Below are positions 8,955 through 17,710 of a stretch of DNA of 64,000 nt, piece after piece (position 1 is the stretch's first letter; each line of letters starts with the position of its first letter). This DNA is from Segatella copri (GTDB taxonomy: Bacteria; Bacteroidota; Bacteroidia; Bacteroidales; Bacteroidaceae): positions 930,001-994,000 of the forward strand of contig NZ_JAPDVG010000001.1 of the NCBI RefSeq assembly GCF_026015625.1, read 5' to 3'. Under the pieces are notes generated by a model. That model was not told the origin of the DNA and did not search any database. It was given only the letters and a program-made list of their open reading frames with translations. The position numbers were made by a program, and so were the translations under genes.

Positions 8955-9111
8955 GGTCATTTTCGGTCATGGTCATTTTCGGTCATTTTCAAAAAAGAGT
9001 TTGGTCATTTTGAGCTATAGTAAATATAAATATTATTTATATTATACTATAGGTGACCATTTTCTCCCCCGAAATAAAAATGACCGAAAATGACCATGAC
9101 CGGAAATGACC
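8955..9111. repeat. GGTCAT iteron array with central AT-rich palindrome, copy A
   Basis: Left arm GGTCAT at 8955, 8965, 8971, 8981 and 9003, often extended to GGTCATTTTC. Right arm has inverted copies ATGACC at 9080, 9090, 9096 and 9106. Between them lies an imperfect AT-rich palindrome, 9015-9052, bounded by CTATAG on both sides. The layout (iterons in opposite orientations around an easily melted AT centre) is that of a replication origin, a partition site or a large cruciform. Confidence 0.8.
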
Positions 9112-9273
9112 GGATTATAATATTTGAGACTATGTGAAATGATGAAAGGTGAGATATGCTAAAGTGTTAATTGTTAGCACGATACGGAATTTATATATAG
9201 AATTACTTCAATAGTATTGGTGTAACCTAATCTATATCTGTCACTATATGATTATTGCCTTATTTGTACTCTA

Positions 9274-9495
9274 ATGTCCTCTATTTACCTTTTGTTTCGG
9301 TCAAAAATATCTAAAATCGAAAGGGTTTTGAAGTCCGAGGATGGGCATTATTCACCCTTTGTAGAGGAGGTAAAACACCTTTCTAACCCTCTTATTTTGC
9401 GTTTTTCATTCGAAAAATCACTAAAAAGCACTGATTTTTGCCTCTTTTGGTTTCTGTTTTGGGTAGGTAAGGATAATTTACATTACTCAGACTGA
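9274..9495 (+). CDS. Doubtful small ORF in the conserved outer part of module A
   Basis: A 73-codon frame whose central part (KSEDGHYSPFVEEVKHLSNP, residues 20-39) aligns without gaps to the frame at 41472-41636 in module B (MSKEGHFLPLEEGVKYLPNP). Against coding: over the 22 best-aligned codons I count 12 nucleotide differences and only two are synonymous. No promoter or known domain is visible. It may be a conserved DNA or RNA element rather than a gene. Confidence 0.2.
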   Translation: MSSIYLLFRSKISKIERVLKSEDGHYSPFVEEVKHLSNPLILRFSFEKSLKSTDFCLFWFLFWVGKDNLHYSD

Positions 9496-9571
9496 TTGCG
9501 TTTCTTGCTCCGTTTCTTTTAGCGGATTAAAAATCCGTAATTGTTCGATCTGTACGGTTGAAATTACCCAA

Positions 9572-9609
9572 TACGCCCTGGGCTAAGAGCTTTTGGGCTT
9601 TCAGCCCGT
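9572..9609. repeat. CGCCCTGGGCTAAGAGC-type interspersed palindromic repeat
   Basis: Short palindromic sequence with GGGCT...AGCCC arms. Related sequences lie at 29057-29125 and 49131-49290, all in intergenic DNA. Confidence 0.55.
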
Positions 9610-9749
9610 CTTATACCACATCTGAATATTCTGTTTTCTTTACAAAACAATTCTGAATTGCCCCTAATGAACCCAATCTCAAAATCACGATTTTTCCCTA
9701 TGTTTCATCACTTATTTCAAATTTTTACATGATTATGGAGCATTTTTAA

Positions 9750-9788
9750 ACAAAAAAGACCTTGATTGCAGAACGCAACCAAGGTCTT
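9750..9788 (-). terminator. Intrinsic terminator of nifJ
   Basis: Read on the minus strand, a stem AAGACCTTG-TTGC/GCAA-CAAGGTCTT (9756-9788, one mismatched pair) is followed by a T-run, just past the nifJ stop. Confidence 0.85.
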
Positions 9789-9826
9789 CGGAGATGATAT
9801 ATTTAACCTATTGAAATCTCGCTAGA

Positions 9827-12800
9827 TTAGATCTGCTCGCTCCAGTCCTCCTGGCTCTTACGAACGTAAGTCTGGTAACGGAGCTTAGCCATCTTCTCTG
9901 CCTGAGAGAAGAGCTCATCAGCCTCCTTAGGGAATGCCTTCTGTACAGAGAGGTAACGAACCTCACCGAGCAGGAAGTCGCGGAAGTTCTCCCAGTTAGG
10001 AGCCTTAGAGTCGAGTGTGAATGGGTTCTTACCCTCATCAGCCAACAGTGGGTTGTAACGCCACAAGTGCCAGTAACCGCACTCAACAGCCAACTCTTCC
10101 TCGTGCTGTGAACGACCCATACCGCCCTTACGCTTCAAACCGTGGTTGATACATGGTGCGTAAGCGATGATGAGTGATGGACCTGGATAAGCCTCAGCCT
10201 CGCGGATAGCCTTCAATGTCTGAGCATTGTCAGCACCCATAGCTACCTGAGCTACGTAGATGTAACCGTATGTAGTCTGCATCAAACCGAGATCCTTCTT
10301 GCGGATACGCTTACCCTGAGCAGCGAACTGTGCGATAGCACCGAGTGGAGTAGACTTAGAAGACTGACCACCAGTGTTAGAGTAAACCTCAGTATCGAGT
10401 ACCAGGATGTTAACATCCTCACCAGAAGCCAATACGTGGTCGAGACCACCGTAACCGATATCATAAGAAGCACCATCACCACCGATGATCCACTGTGAAC
10501 GCTTAACGAGGTAGTGATCCAAAGTCTTGAGCTCCTTGCAGATAGGGCAACCCTTCTCAGCGCCGGCAGCGATGAGAGGCTTCAACTCTGCAGCAGCCTC
10601 CTTAGAACCCTCAGAATCGTTCATGTTAGCCATCCACTTGTCAGCAGCAGCTACGAACTCAGCAGGAACATGCTCCTGAGCCTTAGCCTCTTCGAGCAAG
10701 TGAGCGATGCGCTCCTTCATCTTCTTGTTACCCATTACCATACCGAGACCGAACTCGCAGAAGTCCTCGAACAATGAGTTGTCGAATGCAGGACCCTGAC
10801 CCTTAGCGTTCTTTGTATATGGAGTAGATGGGATAGAAGCTGAGTAGATAGAAGAACAACCAGTAGCGTTAGCAATCATCTGACGATCACCGAAGAGCTG
10901 AGAAATCAACTTAACGTATGGAGTCTCACCACAACCAGAGCAAGCACCAGAGAACTCGAACAATGGCTGAGCGAACTGAGAATTCTTAGGGCTCTGCTTG
11001 ATGTCTACGAGATCCTGCTTAGAAGCTACCTTGTGTACGAGGTACTCCCAGTTAGCTGCTTCCTTGACCATATCCTCTGCGTCTACGTTGAATGGAACCA
11101 TTGTCAACGCCTTCTCACCCTTCTTACCTGGGCAGACGTCAGCACAGTTACCACAACCCAGACAGTCGAGTACTGAAGTCTCGATGCGGAAGTGCATTCC
11201 AGCCAAAGCCTTAGGTGCCTTAACATCCTGAGTCTGGAGACCCTCGATGCCTGCGAGCTCCTCATCGGTCAATACGAATGGACGGATAGCTGCGTGAGGA
11301 CAAACGAATGAACACTTGTTACACTGGATACAGTTCTCTACGTTCCATACTGGTACGAATGCCTCAACACCACGCTTCTCGAATGCTGCAGTACCGTTCT
11401 GCCATGTACCGTCAACTGTGTTGTGCTTAACGAAGTCAGAAACCTTCAAGAGGTCACCTGCCTGGCCGTTGATAGGACGAACGAGCTCCTTAACGAATGC
11501 TGGAGCGTTATCCTCCTTAGCCTCATCGTCAGCGAGGTTAGCCCAAGCTGGATCTACTGCCAACTGCTTGTACTCACCACCACGGTCAACAGCGCCGAAG
11601 TTCTTGTCAACAACGTCCTGACCCTTCTTAGAGTAAGACTTAACGATGAATGCCTTCATCTGCTCTACAGCGAGATCCAAAGGAATAACCTTTGTGATAC
11701 GGAAGAATGCAGACTGGAGGATGGTGTTGGTACGGTTACCGAGACCAATCTCCTGAGCAATCTTAGTTGCGTTGATATAGTAAACAGTGATGTTGTTCTG
11801 AGCGAAGTAACGCTTTACCTTGTTAGGGATGAAGTTAACCAACTCCTCGCCGTCGAAGATAGTGTTCAACAGGAAGAAACCGTTCTTACGCAAACCACGT
11901 GTTACATCGTACATGTGGAGGTAAGCCTGTACGTGGCAAGCTACGAAGTTAGGAGTATTTACCTGATAAGCACTGTGGATAGGGCTGTCGCCGAAACGCA
12001 AGTGAGAGCAGGTGAAACCACCAGACTTCTTAGAATCGTAAGAGAAGTATGCCTGGCAATACTTGTTGGTATTGTTACCGATAATCTGAACTGAGTTCTT
12101 GTTAGCACCAACAGTACCGTCAGCACCCAAACCGTAGAACTTAGCCTCGAACAAGTCGTCGCCACCCATTGGGATTTCCTCCTCTTCTGGGAGAGAAGTG
12201 AATGTAACGTCATCAACGATACCTACAGTGAAGTGGTTCTTTGGCTGTGGCAACTCGAGGTTCTTGAATACAGCAACAATCTTAGCTGGAGTTGTATCAG
12301 AAGAACCGAGACCATAACGACCGCCAACGATCAATGGCTTGCGCTCGTCGTCGTAGAGAGCTGACTTAACGTCGAGGTACAATGGCTCACCCTCTGCACC
12401 TGGCTCCTTAGTACGGTCGAGAACAGCGATACGCTTAACTGTAGCTGGGATAGTCTTCTTCAAGAAGTCAACAGAGAATGGACGGAAGAGGTGAACTGCA
12501 ACCATACCAACCTTCTTGCCCTGCTTGTTCAAGTAGTCGATAGCCTCGCGAGCTGGCTCTGTAGCAGAACCCATCAGGATGATGATGTTCTCAGCATCCT
12601 CAGCACCATAGTAGTTGAAGAGGTGGTACTCACGGCCAGTAATCTTAGTCATCTCCTGGCAGTACTTCTCTACTACCTCAGGGATTGCATCGTAGTAAGT
12701 GTTGCAAGCCTCACGGTGAGTGAAGAATGTCTCTGGGTTCTCAGCAGTACCGCGAGTAACAGGACGCTCAGGAGTCAAAGCACGGTTACGGAAGTCCTCG

Positions 12801-13405
12801 ATGAACTCTTCCTTAACCAATGGACGGATGTCTTCCATATCCATCTCCTCGATCTTGTGGTACTCGTGAGAAGTACGGAAACCGTCGAAGAAGTTAATGA
12901 AAGGAACCTTTGTCTCCAATGTAGCCAAGTGAGGAACTGCAGAGAGGTCCATAACCTCCTGAACAGAACCTGAGCAGAACATAGCGAAACCTGTCTGGCG
13001 GCAAGCCATTACGTCCTGGTGGTCACCGAAGATACAAAGTGAGTGAGAAGCCAATGTACGAGCTGATACGTTGAACACGCAAGGGAGCAACTCACCAGCA
13101 ATCTTGTACATGTTAGGAATCATCAACAACAAACCCTGAGAAGCAGTGTAAGTTGAAGTCAAGGCACCAGCCTGGAGAGAACCGTGAACTGCACCGGCAG
13201 CACCAGCCTCTGATTCCATTTCCTGGATAGAAACTCGCTGACCGAAAAGGTTCTTACGACCTTTGGCAGCCCATTCATCTACATGCTCCGCCATTGGTGA
13301 TGATGGAGTAATAGGGTAGATAGCAGCAACCTCAGTAAACATGTAGCTTACGTGTGCGGCAGCTGTGTTACCATCACAAGTGATAAATTTTTTCTCTTTA
13401 GCCAT
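9827..13405 (-). CDS. nifJ: Pyruvate:ferredoxin (flavodoxin) oxidoreductase
   Basis: A single-chain homodimeric PFOR of 1192 residues that oxidises pyruvate with CoA to acetyl-CoA and CO2, reducing ferredoxin. It is the central pyruvate-cleaving enzyme of anaerobic gut Bacteroidetes. Visible are an N-terminal pyruvate-binding domain (YPITPSSPMAEHVDEWA), a gamma-type domain, two 4Fe-4S motifs (CIQCNKCSFVCP near 688, CLGCGNCADVCPG near 745), a Cys for the third cluster in SGACSGCGET, and a ThDP domain with GDGASYDIGYGGLDH near 975 and NTGGQSSKSTP. Length and domain order are standard. Codon use is strongly biased, as in highly expressed genes. It is monocistronic, with its own terminator. I could not find a clear TAnnTTTGC box upstream; the 94-bp repeats occupy that region. 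Confidence 0.97.
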   Translation of the reverse strand: MAKEKKFITCDGNTAAAHVSYMFTEVAAIYPITPSSPMAEHVDEWAAKGRKNLFGQRVSIQEMESEAGAAGAVHGSLQAGALTSTYTASQGLLLMIPNMYKIAGELLPCVFNVSARTLASHSLCIFGDHQDVMACRQTGFAMFCSGSVQEVMDLSAVPHLATLETKVPFINFFDGFRTSHEYHKIEEMDMEDIRPLVKEEFIEDFRNRALTPERPVTRGTAENPETFFTHREACNTYYDAIPEVVEKYCQEMTKITGREYHLFNYYGAEDAENIIILMGSATEPAREAIDYLNKQGKKVGMVAVHLFRPFSVDFLKKTIPATVKRIAVLDRTKEPGAEGEPLYLDVKSALYDDERKPLIVGGRYGLGSSDTTPAKIVAVFKNLELPQPKNHFTVGIVDDVTFTSLPEEEEIPMGGDDLFEAKFYGLGADGTVGANKNSVQIIGNNTNKYCQAYFSYDSKKSGGFTCSHLRFGDSPIHSAYQVNTPNFVACHVQAYLHMYDVTRGLRKNGFFLLNTIFDGEELVNFIPNKVKRYFAQNNITVYYINATKIAQEIGLGNRTNTILQSAFFRITKVIPLDLAVEQMKAFIVKSYSKKGQDVVDKNFGAVDRGGEYKQLAVDPAWANLADDEAKEDNAPAFVKELVRPINGQAGDLLKVSDFVKHNTVDGTWQNGTAAFEKRGVEAFVPVWNVENCIQCNKCSFVCPHAAIRPFVLTDEELAGIEGLQTQDVKAPKALAGMHFRIETSVLDCLGCGNCADVCPGKKGEKALTMVPFNVDAEDMVKEAANWEYLVHKVASKQDLVDIKQSPKNSQFAQPLFEFSGACSGCGETPYVKLISQLFGDRQMIANATGCSSIYSASIPSTPYTKNAKGQGPAFDNSLFEDFCEFGLGMVMGNKKMKERIAHLLEEAKAQEHVPAEFVAAADKWMANMNDSEGSKEAAAELKPLIAAGAEKGCPICKELKTLDHYLVKRSQWIIGGDGASYDIGYGGLDHVLASGEDVNILVLDTEVYSNTGGQSSKSTPLGAIAQFAAQGKRIRKKDLGLMQTTYGYIYVAQVAMGADNAQTLKAIREAEAYPGPSLIIAYAPCINHGLKRKGGMGRSQHEEELAVECGYWHLWRYNPLLADEGKNPFTLDSKAPNWENFRDFLLGEVRYLSVQKAFPKEADELFSQAEKMAKLRYQTYVRKSQEDWSEQI

Positions 13406-13473
13406 TTTACTTTTAGATAAAATATTAAAAATGTTTTGTATTTAATTCATTCTTATTCTAATGTTCTTATTCT

Positions 13474-13667
13474 AATGTTGAGTGTTGAGTTAGGCTTGCG
13501 CCCTTATGTGTCTTCATGCTGGTGCCGTTAGGCAATTCAACATTCAACACTCCACATTCAACATTCCTTAATAAATGTTGAGTGTTGAGTTAGGCTTGCG
13601 CCCTTATGTGTCTTCATGCTGATGCCGTTAGGCAATTCAACATTCAACACTCCACATTCAACATTCC
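13474..13667. repeat. Two 94-bp near-identical tandem copies, 100-bp period
   Basis: Copies at 13474-13567 and 13574-13667 differ at one base by eye (g13522 against a13622) and are separated by 6 bp. Each unit begins AATGTTGAGTGTTGAG and ends with partly complementary CAACATTCAACACTCC, so each can fold. The array lies between the end of the ATPase gene (its stop begins immediately after) and nifJ, within the likely nifJ upstream region. The middle contains GTTAGGC twice. Confidence 0.9.
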
Positions 13668-14858
13668 CTAATATAGGAAACCCAGAAGCCATAACGGAAT
13701 CCTGTTGTCCTTGCCTACCTCGGTATTGTATCGGGCGTAGATGATGTCGGGATTGTTGCGCACCTTGTTTGGAGATTGCGCATCGCAGATTCTGAACTTC
13801 TTCTCACCGTCTACAATGAAGTAGTGGTCCTTGCCGGTCTGGCTTACCTTGTGGTCTTTCCAGACCGAGTTGACGAAGAATGTTTCCATTACCTCCTGCT
13901 TGTCTATCTTGATAGGATAGATGGCGTACATCAGGTTGGAGTTGTGCATCATCACCTTGGATGGTTTCTTTGGGAACTCCTGCCCGTTAGGGTAAATCAT
14001 GTTGATGAGTCGCGCATCAGCAAGATACTTGATGTAGTTCATTACCGTAGCTCTACTGGTGTTGATCTCTTCGGCAAGCTGGCTCACGTTGGGAGCCTTG
14101 GCACCTTCTACAGCTAGCTGATAGAAGAGCCGCTTGATCTTGGTGAGATATTTCAGTTCGATTTGCTTGATGAGGAGGATGTCTACCTCGGTCATCATGT
14201 TCATTGTCTTTAGTAGATTCTCTGTGAAGTTGCGGTTCTCCAGGAAGAATGGATAGAATCCATGATGCAAGTAGTCCTGGAAGTATTTCATCGGGCTCAC
14301 CTTGGGCAGTATCTGCTTGATGATGTGCTCGTGATTGCGCAAGATTTCATCGAGTGTATATGGCTGGAAACTGTTGCCAGTCTGCAGGTTGATAAACTCT
14401 CTGAAAGAGAAGCCTCGCAAATTATAGCTTTTCACGATTCCATTGAGCTCAGGATTCTCTTCCTTCAGTCTCATCACGCTGGAACCTGTGAACACGATTC
14501 TTAACTCTGGATAGAGGTCGTAGCATTTGCGCAGCTCCTTGCTCCAGTCCGACTGCTTGAAGACCTGGTCGATGAGAAGGGTTCTGCCGCCGTGGCGAAC
14601 AAAGTCACCTGCAAAATCTGCGATTCCTCTGCTTTGAAAATAGAAATTGTTCATATTCACATACAGGCACTTGCGGTCTGTAGGGCCAAAGTGCTCCTTG
14701 GCATATTGAAGGAGGAATGTAGACTTTCCTACACCGCGTGTTCCCTTTATGCCAATCAAACGGTCGCTCCAGTCGATTTCGTCCATCAGAGTGCGTCTTA
14801 CCGGTGCGTCCGTATGCTCTACGAGGTATGTATGTGTTCTGAAGAATGCTTCTTCCAT
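13668..14858 (-). CDS. AAA ATPase with DUF4143-like C-terminal part
   Basis: 396 residues with a P-loop GTRGVGKST (about 36-44), a Walker B-like TLLIDQV, a sensor-like FTGSSVMRL, and a C-terminal winged-helix region (LAEEINTSRATVMNYIKYL) ending in a nuclease-like fold typical of DUF4143. This is the large AAA_14/DUF4143 family, frequent in many paralogues in Bacteroidales and of unknown role. Walker B has DQ instead of the usual DE, common in this family. It has its own promoter at 14891-14899 and ends directly at the tandem repeat. A defence or toxin-antitoxin role has been suggested for some relatives, but nothing here shows a partner gene. Confidence 0.85.
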   Translation of the reverse strand: MEEAFFRTHTYLVEHTDAPVRRTLMDEIDWSDRLIGIKGTRGVGKSTFLLQYAKEHFGPTDRKCLYVNMNNFYFQSRGIADFAGDFVRHGGRTLLIDQVFKQSDWSKELRKCYDLYPELRIVFTGSSVMRLKEENPELNGIVKSYNLRGFSFREFINLQTGNSFQPYTLDEILRNHEHIIKQILPKVSPMKYFQDYLHHGFYPFFLENRNFTENLLKTMNMMTEVDILLIKQIELKYLTKIKRLFYQLAVEGAKAPNVSQLAEEINTSRATVMNYIKYLADARLINMIYPNGQEFPKKPSKVMMHNSNLMYAIYPIKIDKQEVMETFFVNSVWKDHKVSQTGKDHYFIVDGEKKFRICDAQSPNKVRNNPDIIYARYNTEVGKDNRIPLWLLGFLY

Positions 14859-14890
14859 GAGTTTATATCGTTTCTAATTGTTTTTACGAT

Positions 14891-14899
14891 GCAAAGGTA
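14891..14899 (-). promoter_or_regulatory. -7 box TACCTTTGC for the ATPase gene
   Basis: Minus-strand TACCTTTGC about 33 bp upstream of the ATPase start. Confidence 0.7.
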
Positions 14900-15014
14900 A
14901 TTAAATATTTCTAATTTGCAAACTCTAGATAGCAAAAAGTAACTTTTTTTTCATTATTTAGCACTTGTCTAAGTAAAAATGGGGTTTTTCTGCCCTTTTT
15001 TGCACTTTTCTTTA

Positions 15015-15023
15015 TATCTTTGC
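15015..15023 (+). promoter_or_regulatory. -7 box TATCTTTGC almost touching the start codon at 15027
   Basis: TATCTTTGC ends 3 bp before the ATG at 15027. This excludes an earlier in-frame start at 14979 and predicts a leaderless or nearly leaderless mRNA. Confidence 0.7.
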
Positions 15024-15026
15024 ACC

Positions 15027-16187
15027 ATGAAATTACATATTTTCAATCCAGAACATGATTTGGCTTTGGCTGCAAATCTGAAACAGTTCACCGCGCCTCA
15101 TGCGGGTAGACAACTTAGAAGTGATCTTGCTTTCATTCCGGCTCTTTGGGCGGAAGAGGGCGACCTCGTACTTGTGGATGATATTGATTTTGCGAAGAAC
15201 AGGGTGCGCCATTTTGGGGCTGAACTGAACAGCAAGGTTGAATTCATCACCAAGCCTCAGCTGAAGCATCTGCTCAAGACTGAATTTCTGGACAGTGTTC
15301 ATCCCTGGGGATGGAACCTGTCGCTGAAAGGTGAGTTGGAGCGTTTGGGAATGCCGGAGATTATGTTGCCGACTGATGCTGTATTAAATAAGGTACGCGA
15401 GGTGAGCAGCAGGCAATGGGCTGCCCTTCATCTGCAGCGAGGCGTGGAATATGTTACTGAGACGGCCCGCGTCAAAGAACTCATTCTCCAGCACGGCAAA
15501 GCTGTTGTCAAGGCTCCCTGGAGCAGTAGTGGGAGGGGAGTGAAATATGTGAGTGCTGAGGACTTCAGAACAGCCGGAGATTATCCTACCTTCGAAAGAT
15601 GGGTGGCAAACATGATTTATCATCAGGGCGGCGTAACCGTAGAACCTCTATATAATAAGGTGAGAGATTTCGCCATGGAGTTTGAAATGAAAGATGGCAA
15701 GGCGCTCTATCGCGGTCTTTCGCTATTCGATACGATCAAGAATGCCTATTCGGGCAATGTGCTCTGCTCTGAAGATGATAAGGTGGAAATGATGAAACCG
15801 CTCATTAGCGAGGCTCAGCTTGCCGGAATCAGACAGCGCATCATCGAGGTAATGGAGCCGGCGCTGAAGGATATTTACAGTGGTCCGTTCGGCGTTGACA
15901 TGATGATCTGCACGAAAGGGGAGAAGGATGAATTCTGCGAGGCTGTGCTGAATCAGGAAGGTGAGGACGTAAACAGAACCGGTCTGGGCGTGGTTCCTTG
16001 CATCGAAATCAATCTGCGCAGAACGATGGGTCATGTGGCAATCGATCTATACGAACATCTTGTGGCTAATTCGAGCGATGAGATGAAGACCAACAGGACG
16101 AACATCATGCGCGTGGAATATGATGGAAACAGATATCATCTCAGAATAAAGCCTGGCAGACCTTCGGAAGAGGCACCGCTGCATTGA
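15027..16187 (+). CDS. ATP-grasp-like protein of unknown role
   Basis: A 386-residue cytoplasmic protein starting MKLHIFNPEHDLALA. An ATP-grasp fold is suggested by a glycine-rich ATP loop VVKAPWSSSGRGVKYV (about residues 155-170), a GPFGVDMMI strand, and a metal-binding-like CIEINLRRTMGH near 330. The family is conserved in Bacteroidales, but I know of no assigned substrate. The start is fixed by the promoter box directly upstream. A hairpin terminator follows the stop. It stands alone between oppositely oriented or independent genes. Confidence 0.75.
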   Translation: MKLHIFNPEHDLALAANLKQFTAPHAGRQLRSDLAFIPALWAEEGDLVLVDDIDFAKNRVRHFGAELNSKVEFITKPQLKHLLKTEFLDSVHPWGWNLSLKGELERLGMPEIMLPTDAVLNKVREVSSRQWAALHLQRGVEYVTETARVKELILQHGKAVVKAPWSSSGRGVKYVSAEDFRTAGDYPTFERWVANMIYHQGGVTVEPLYNKVRDFAMEFEMKDGKALYRGLSLFDTIKNAYSGNVLCSEDDKVEMMKPLISEAQLAGIRQRIIEVMEPALKDIYSGPFGVDMMICTKGEKDEFCEAVLNQEGEDVNRTGLGVVPCIEINLRRTMGHVAIDLYEHLVANSSDEMKTNRTNIMRVEYDGNRYHLRIKPGRPSEEAPLH

Positions 16188-16229
16188 TTTTTTGTTAAGA
16201 ACATAGATATTTTTTGTTAAGAAATAGTA

Positions 16230-16266
16230 AAATCGGCTTTTCCCGTGCAAGGATTAGCCGATTTTT
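16230..16266 (+). terminator. Intrinsic terminator after the ATP-grasp-like gene
   Basis: Stem AAATCGGCT (16230-16238) pairs with AGCCGATTT (16255-16263), followed by T's. Confidence 0.8.
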
Positions 16267-16386
16267 CATTTTATCTTCAGATCTCACGATTCAGATTCCG
16301 ATTCGGGAACTGCCTTTTAAAGAGGAACAGTCCCTTTTGGTTCAGGAGCGTTGAGTCATTAAAATGAACTAATAAATTAGAGAAAT

Positions 16387-17679
16387 ATGAACAAGAAAGT
16401 ATTTAGTGCAGCTATTTTAGCTTCAGCTGCAATGGCAATGACTTCTTGCAGCACTAGCAAGAATGCACAGAATGAGAACGCAACAAAGGCAGAGAAGATA
16501 ACGGAGGCAGAGGCTGCCCATCCGTCAGCAGATGAGGAAATGGACGAGAGTTATCTTATCCTCTCAGAGGCTCAGCAGAATATTGTGAAGAAGAACAACG
16601 ATTTCGCTTTCAGACTCTATCAGCAGATCAGCGGCATGGATTCTGAGGTGGTTTCGCCAATGAGCATCGCCTATCTGATGGGAATGCTTGCAAATGGTGC
16701 CGACGGCAAGACTCAGCAGGAGATTCTGAAGGCAATCGGTTGCGAGGGCGTGAGTGTGAAGGAACTCAACGACTGTTATAAGGCGCTGATGCTTTCGGCT
16801 GGCAAGCTCGACAAGCAGACAACCGTAAATATTGCCAACTTTATCGCTATCAACAAGAATTTCACATTGAACAGCGATTTCGCTCGTACCGTGGCCGATT
16901 CTTATCAGGCTGGCGTGGAGAGCATGGACTTTACCTCTCCTAAATCTGCCACTCGCATTAATGACTGGTGCAAAAAGCAGACTAAAGGCATGATTCCTAG
17001 CATCATCGACCAGGTAGACCCAGCAGCCGTTTCTTACCTCCTGAATGCTATTTATTTTAATGGAATCTGGCAGGAGAAGTTTGATGCGAAGAATACCCAC
17101 CTCGAGAACTTCAGCGGTTACACCCGCGATATTAAGAAGGTGAACATGATGCACCTGAACAAGAAGTTTGCCTATACAGAAAATGATATGTTGCAGGCTG
17201 TAGAGCTGCCATACGGAAATGGAAGTTATCAGATGACCGTTCTTCTTCCTAAGGCTGGCAAGAGCATCAGTGAGGTGATGAAGGAGATGGATGCAGATAA
17301 ACTTCAGAAGTTGAGTAATGACATGGACCGTTGCCAGGTAGATTTAAAATTCCCTAAGTTTACCACAGAGATGGATTTGTCGCTCAACCAGATTATCAGT
17401 AAATTGGGAGCTCCAAGCATCTTCCAGCCAGGCACGGCAGATTTCAGCCGTTTTGCCAATGGCAGCTTCTACGTATCGAAGATGTTGCAGAAGGCAAAGA
17501 TTGAGGTAAGCGAGCGTGGAACAAAGGCTGCTGCCGTAACAGCTGCTGTGATGCTGACCTCACTGGGTCCTAACGAGATGAAGCGTGTAGAATTTCATGC
17601 CAACCGTCCATTCGTTTATTTCATTACGGAACGTAATAGTGGCGCCATTCTCTTCATGGGTCAGTTCCTGGGAGAATAA
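16387..17679 (+). CDS. Serpin-family protease inhibitor, lipoprotein
   Basis: 430 residues with a lipoprotein signal (lipobox ending MAMTSC21) and a full serpin fold: NDFAFRLYQQISG, VVSPMSIAYLMGMLANGA, NAIYFNGIWQEKF, a hinge and reactive-centre loop around VSERGTKAAAVTAAVML, and the C-terminal signature FHANRPFVYFITERNSGAILFMG. The hinge sequence (ERGTKAAAVTAA) is of the inhibitory type, so it is expected to trap a serine or cysteine protease by loop insertion. Being a lipoprotein it probably faces the periplasm or the cell surface, and may protect against host or neighbour proteases. A strong terminator follows. Confidence 0.95.
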   Translation: MNKKVFSAAILASAAMAMTSCSTSKNAQNENATKAEKITEAEAAHPSADEEMDESYLILSEAQQNIVKKNNDFAFRLYQQISGMDSEVVSPMSIAYLMGMLANGADGKTQQEILKAIGCEGVSVKELNDCYKALMLSAGKLDKQTTVNIANFIAINKNFTLNSDFARTVADSYQAGVESMDFTSPKSATRINDWCKKQTKGMIPSIIDQVDPAAVSYLLNAIYFNGIWQEKFDAKNTHLENFSGYTRDIKKVNMMHLNKKFAYTENDMLQAVELPYGNGSYQMTVLLPKAGKSISEVMKEMDADKLQKLSNDMDRCQVDLKFPKFTTEMDLSLNQIISKLGAPSIFQPGTADFSRFANGSFYVSKMLQKAKIEVSERGTKAAAVTAAVMLTSLGPNEMKRVEFHANRPFVYFITERNSGAILFMGQFLGE

Positions 17680-17710
17680 TAACAGAGAATTTGCAGGTTC
17701 TTAAAACTAG

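Larger units (their letters stand above)
8640..9650. repeat. Repeat module A: orphan copy of the HU-cassette upstream region
   Basis: About 1 kb, otherwise without a convincing gene, that matches 40815-41710 (module B) in the same order and orientation. From left to right it holds a leader with two GGTC..GACC dyads, a minus-strand promoter, inverted GGTCAT iterons around an AT palindrome, a GTTAGCRCG patch (9174-9181), a conserved segment at 9331-9396, and a shared TTTCTTTACAAAACAA near 9635. By hand count the promoter/leader part (8683-8792 against 40858-40967) matches at about 83 of 110 positions without gaps. Confidence 0.85.

Noticed and set aside
13474..13667. Possible CRISPR array
   Set aside because: Only two 94-bp units with a 6-bp gap; no short repeat/spacer structure and no cas genes.
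13668..14858. DUF4143-type ATPase as a defence or toxin gene
   Set aside because: No toxin, antitoxin or nuclease partner is adjacent; the family has many dispersed copies, so this stays as unknown function.
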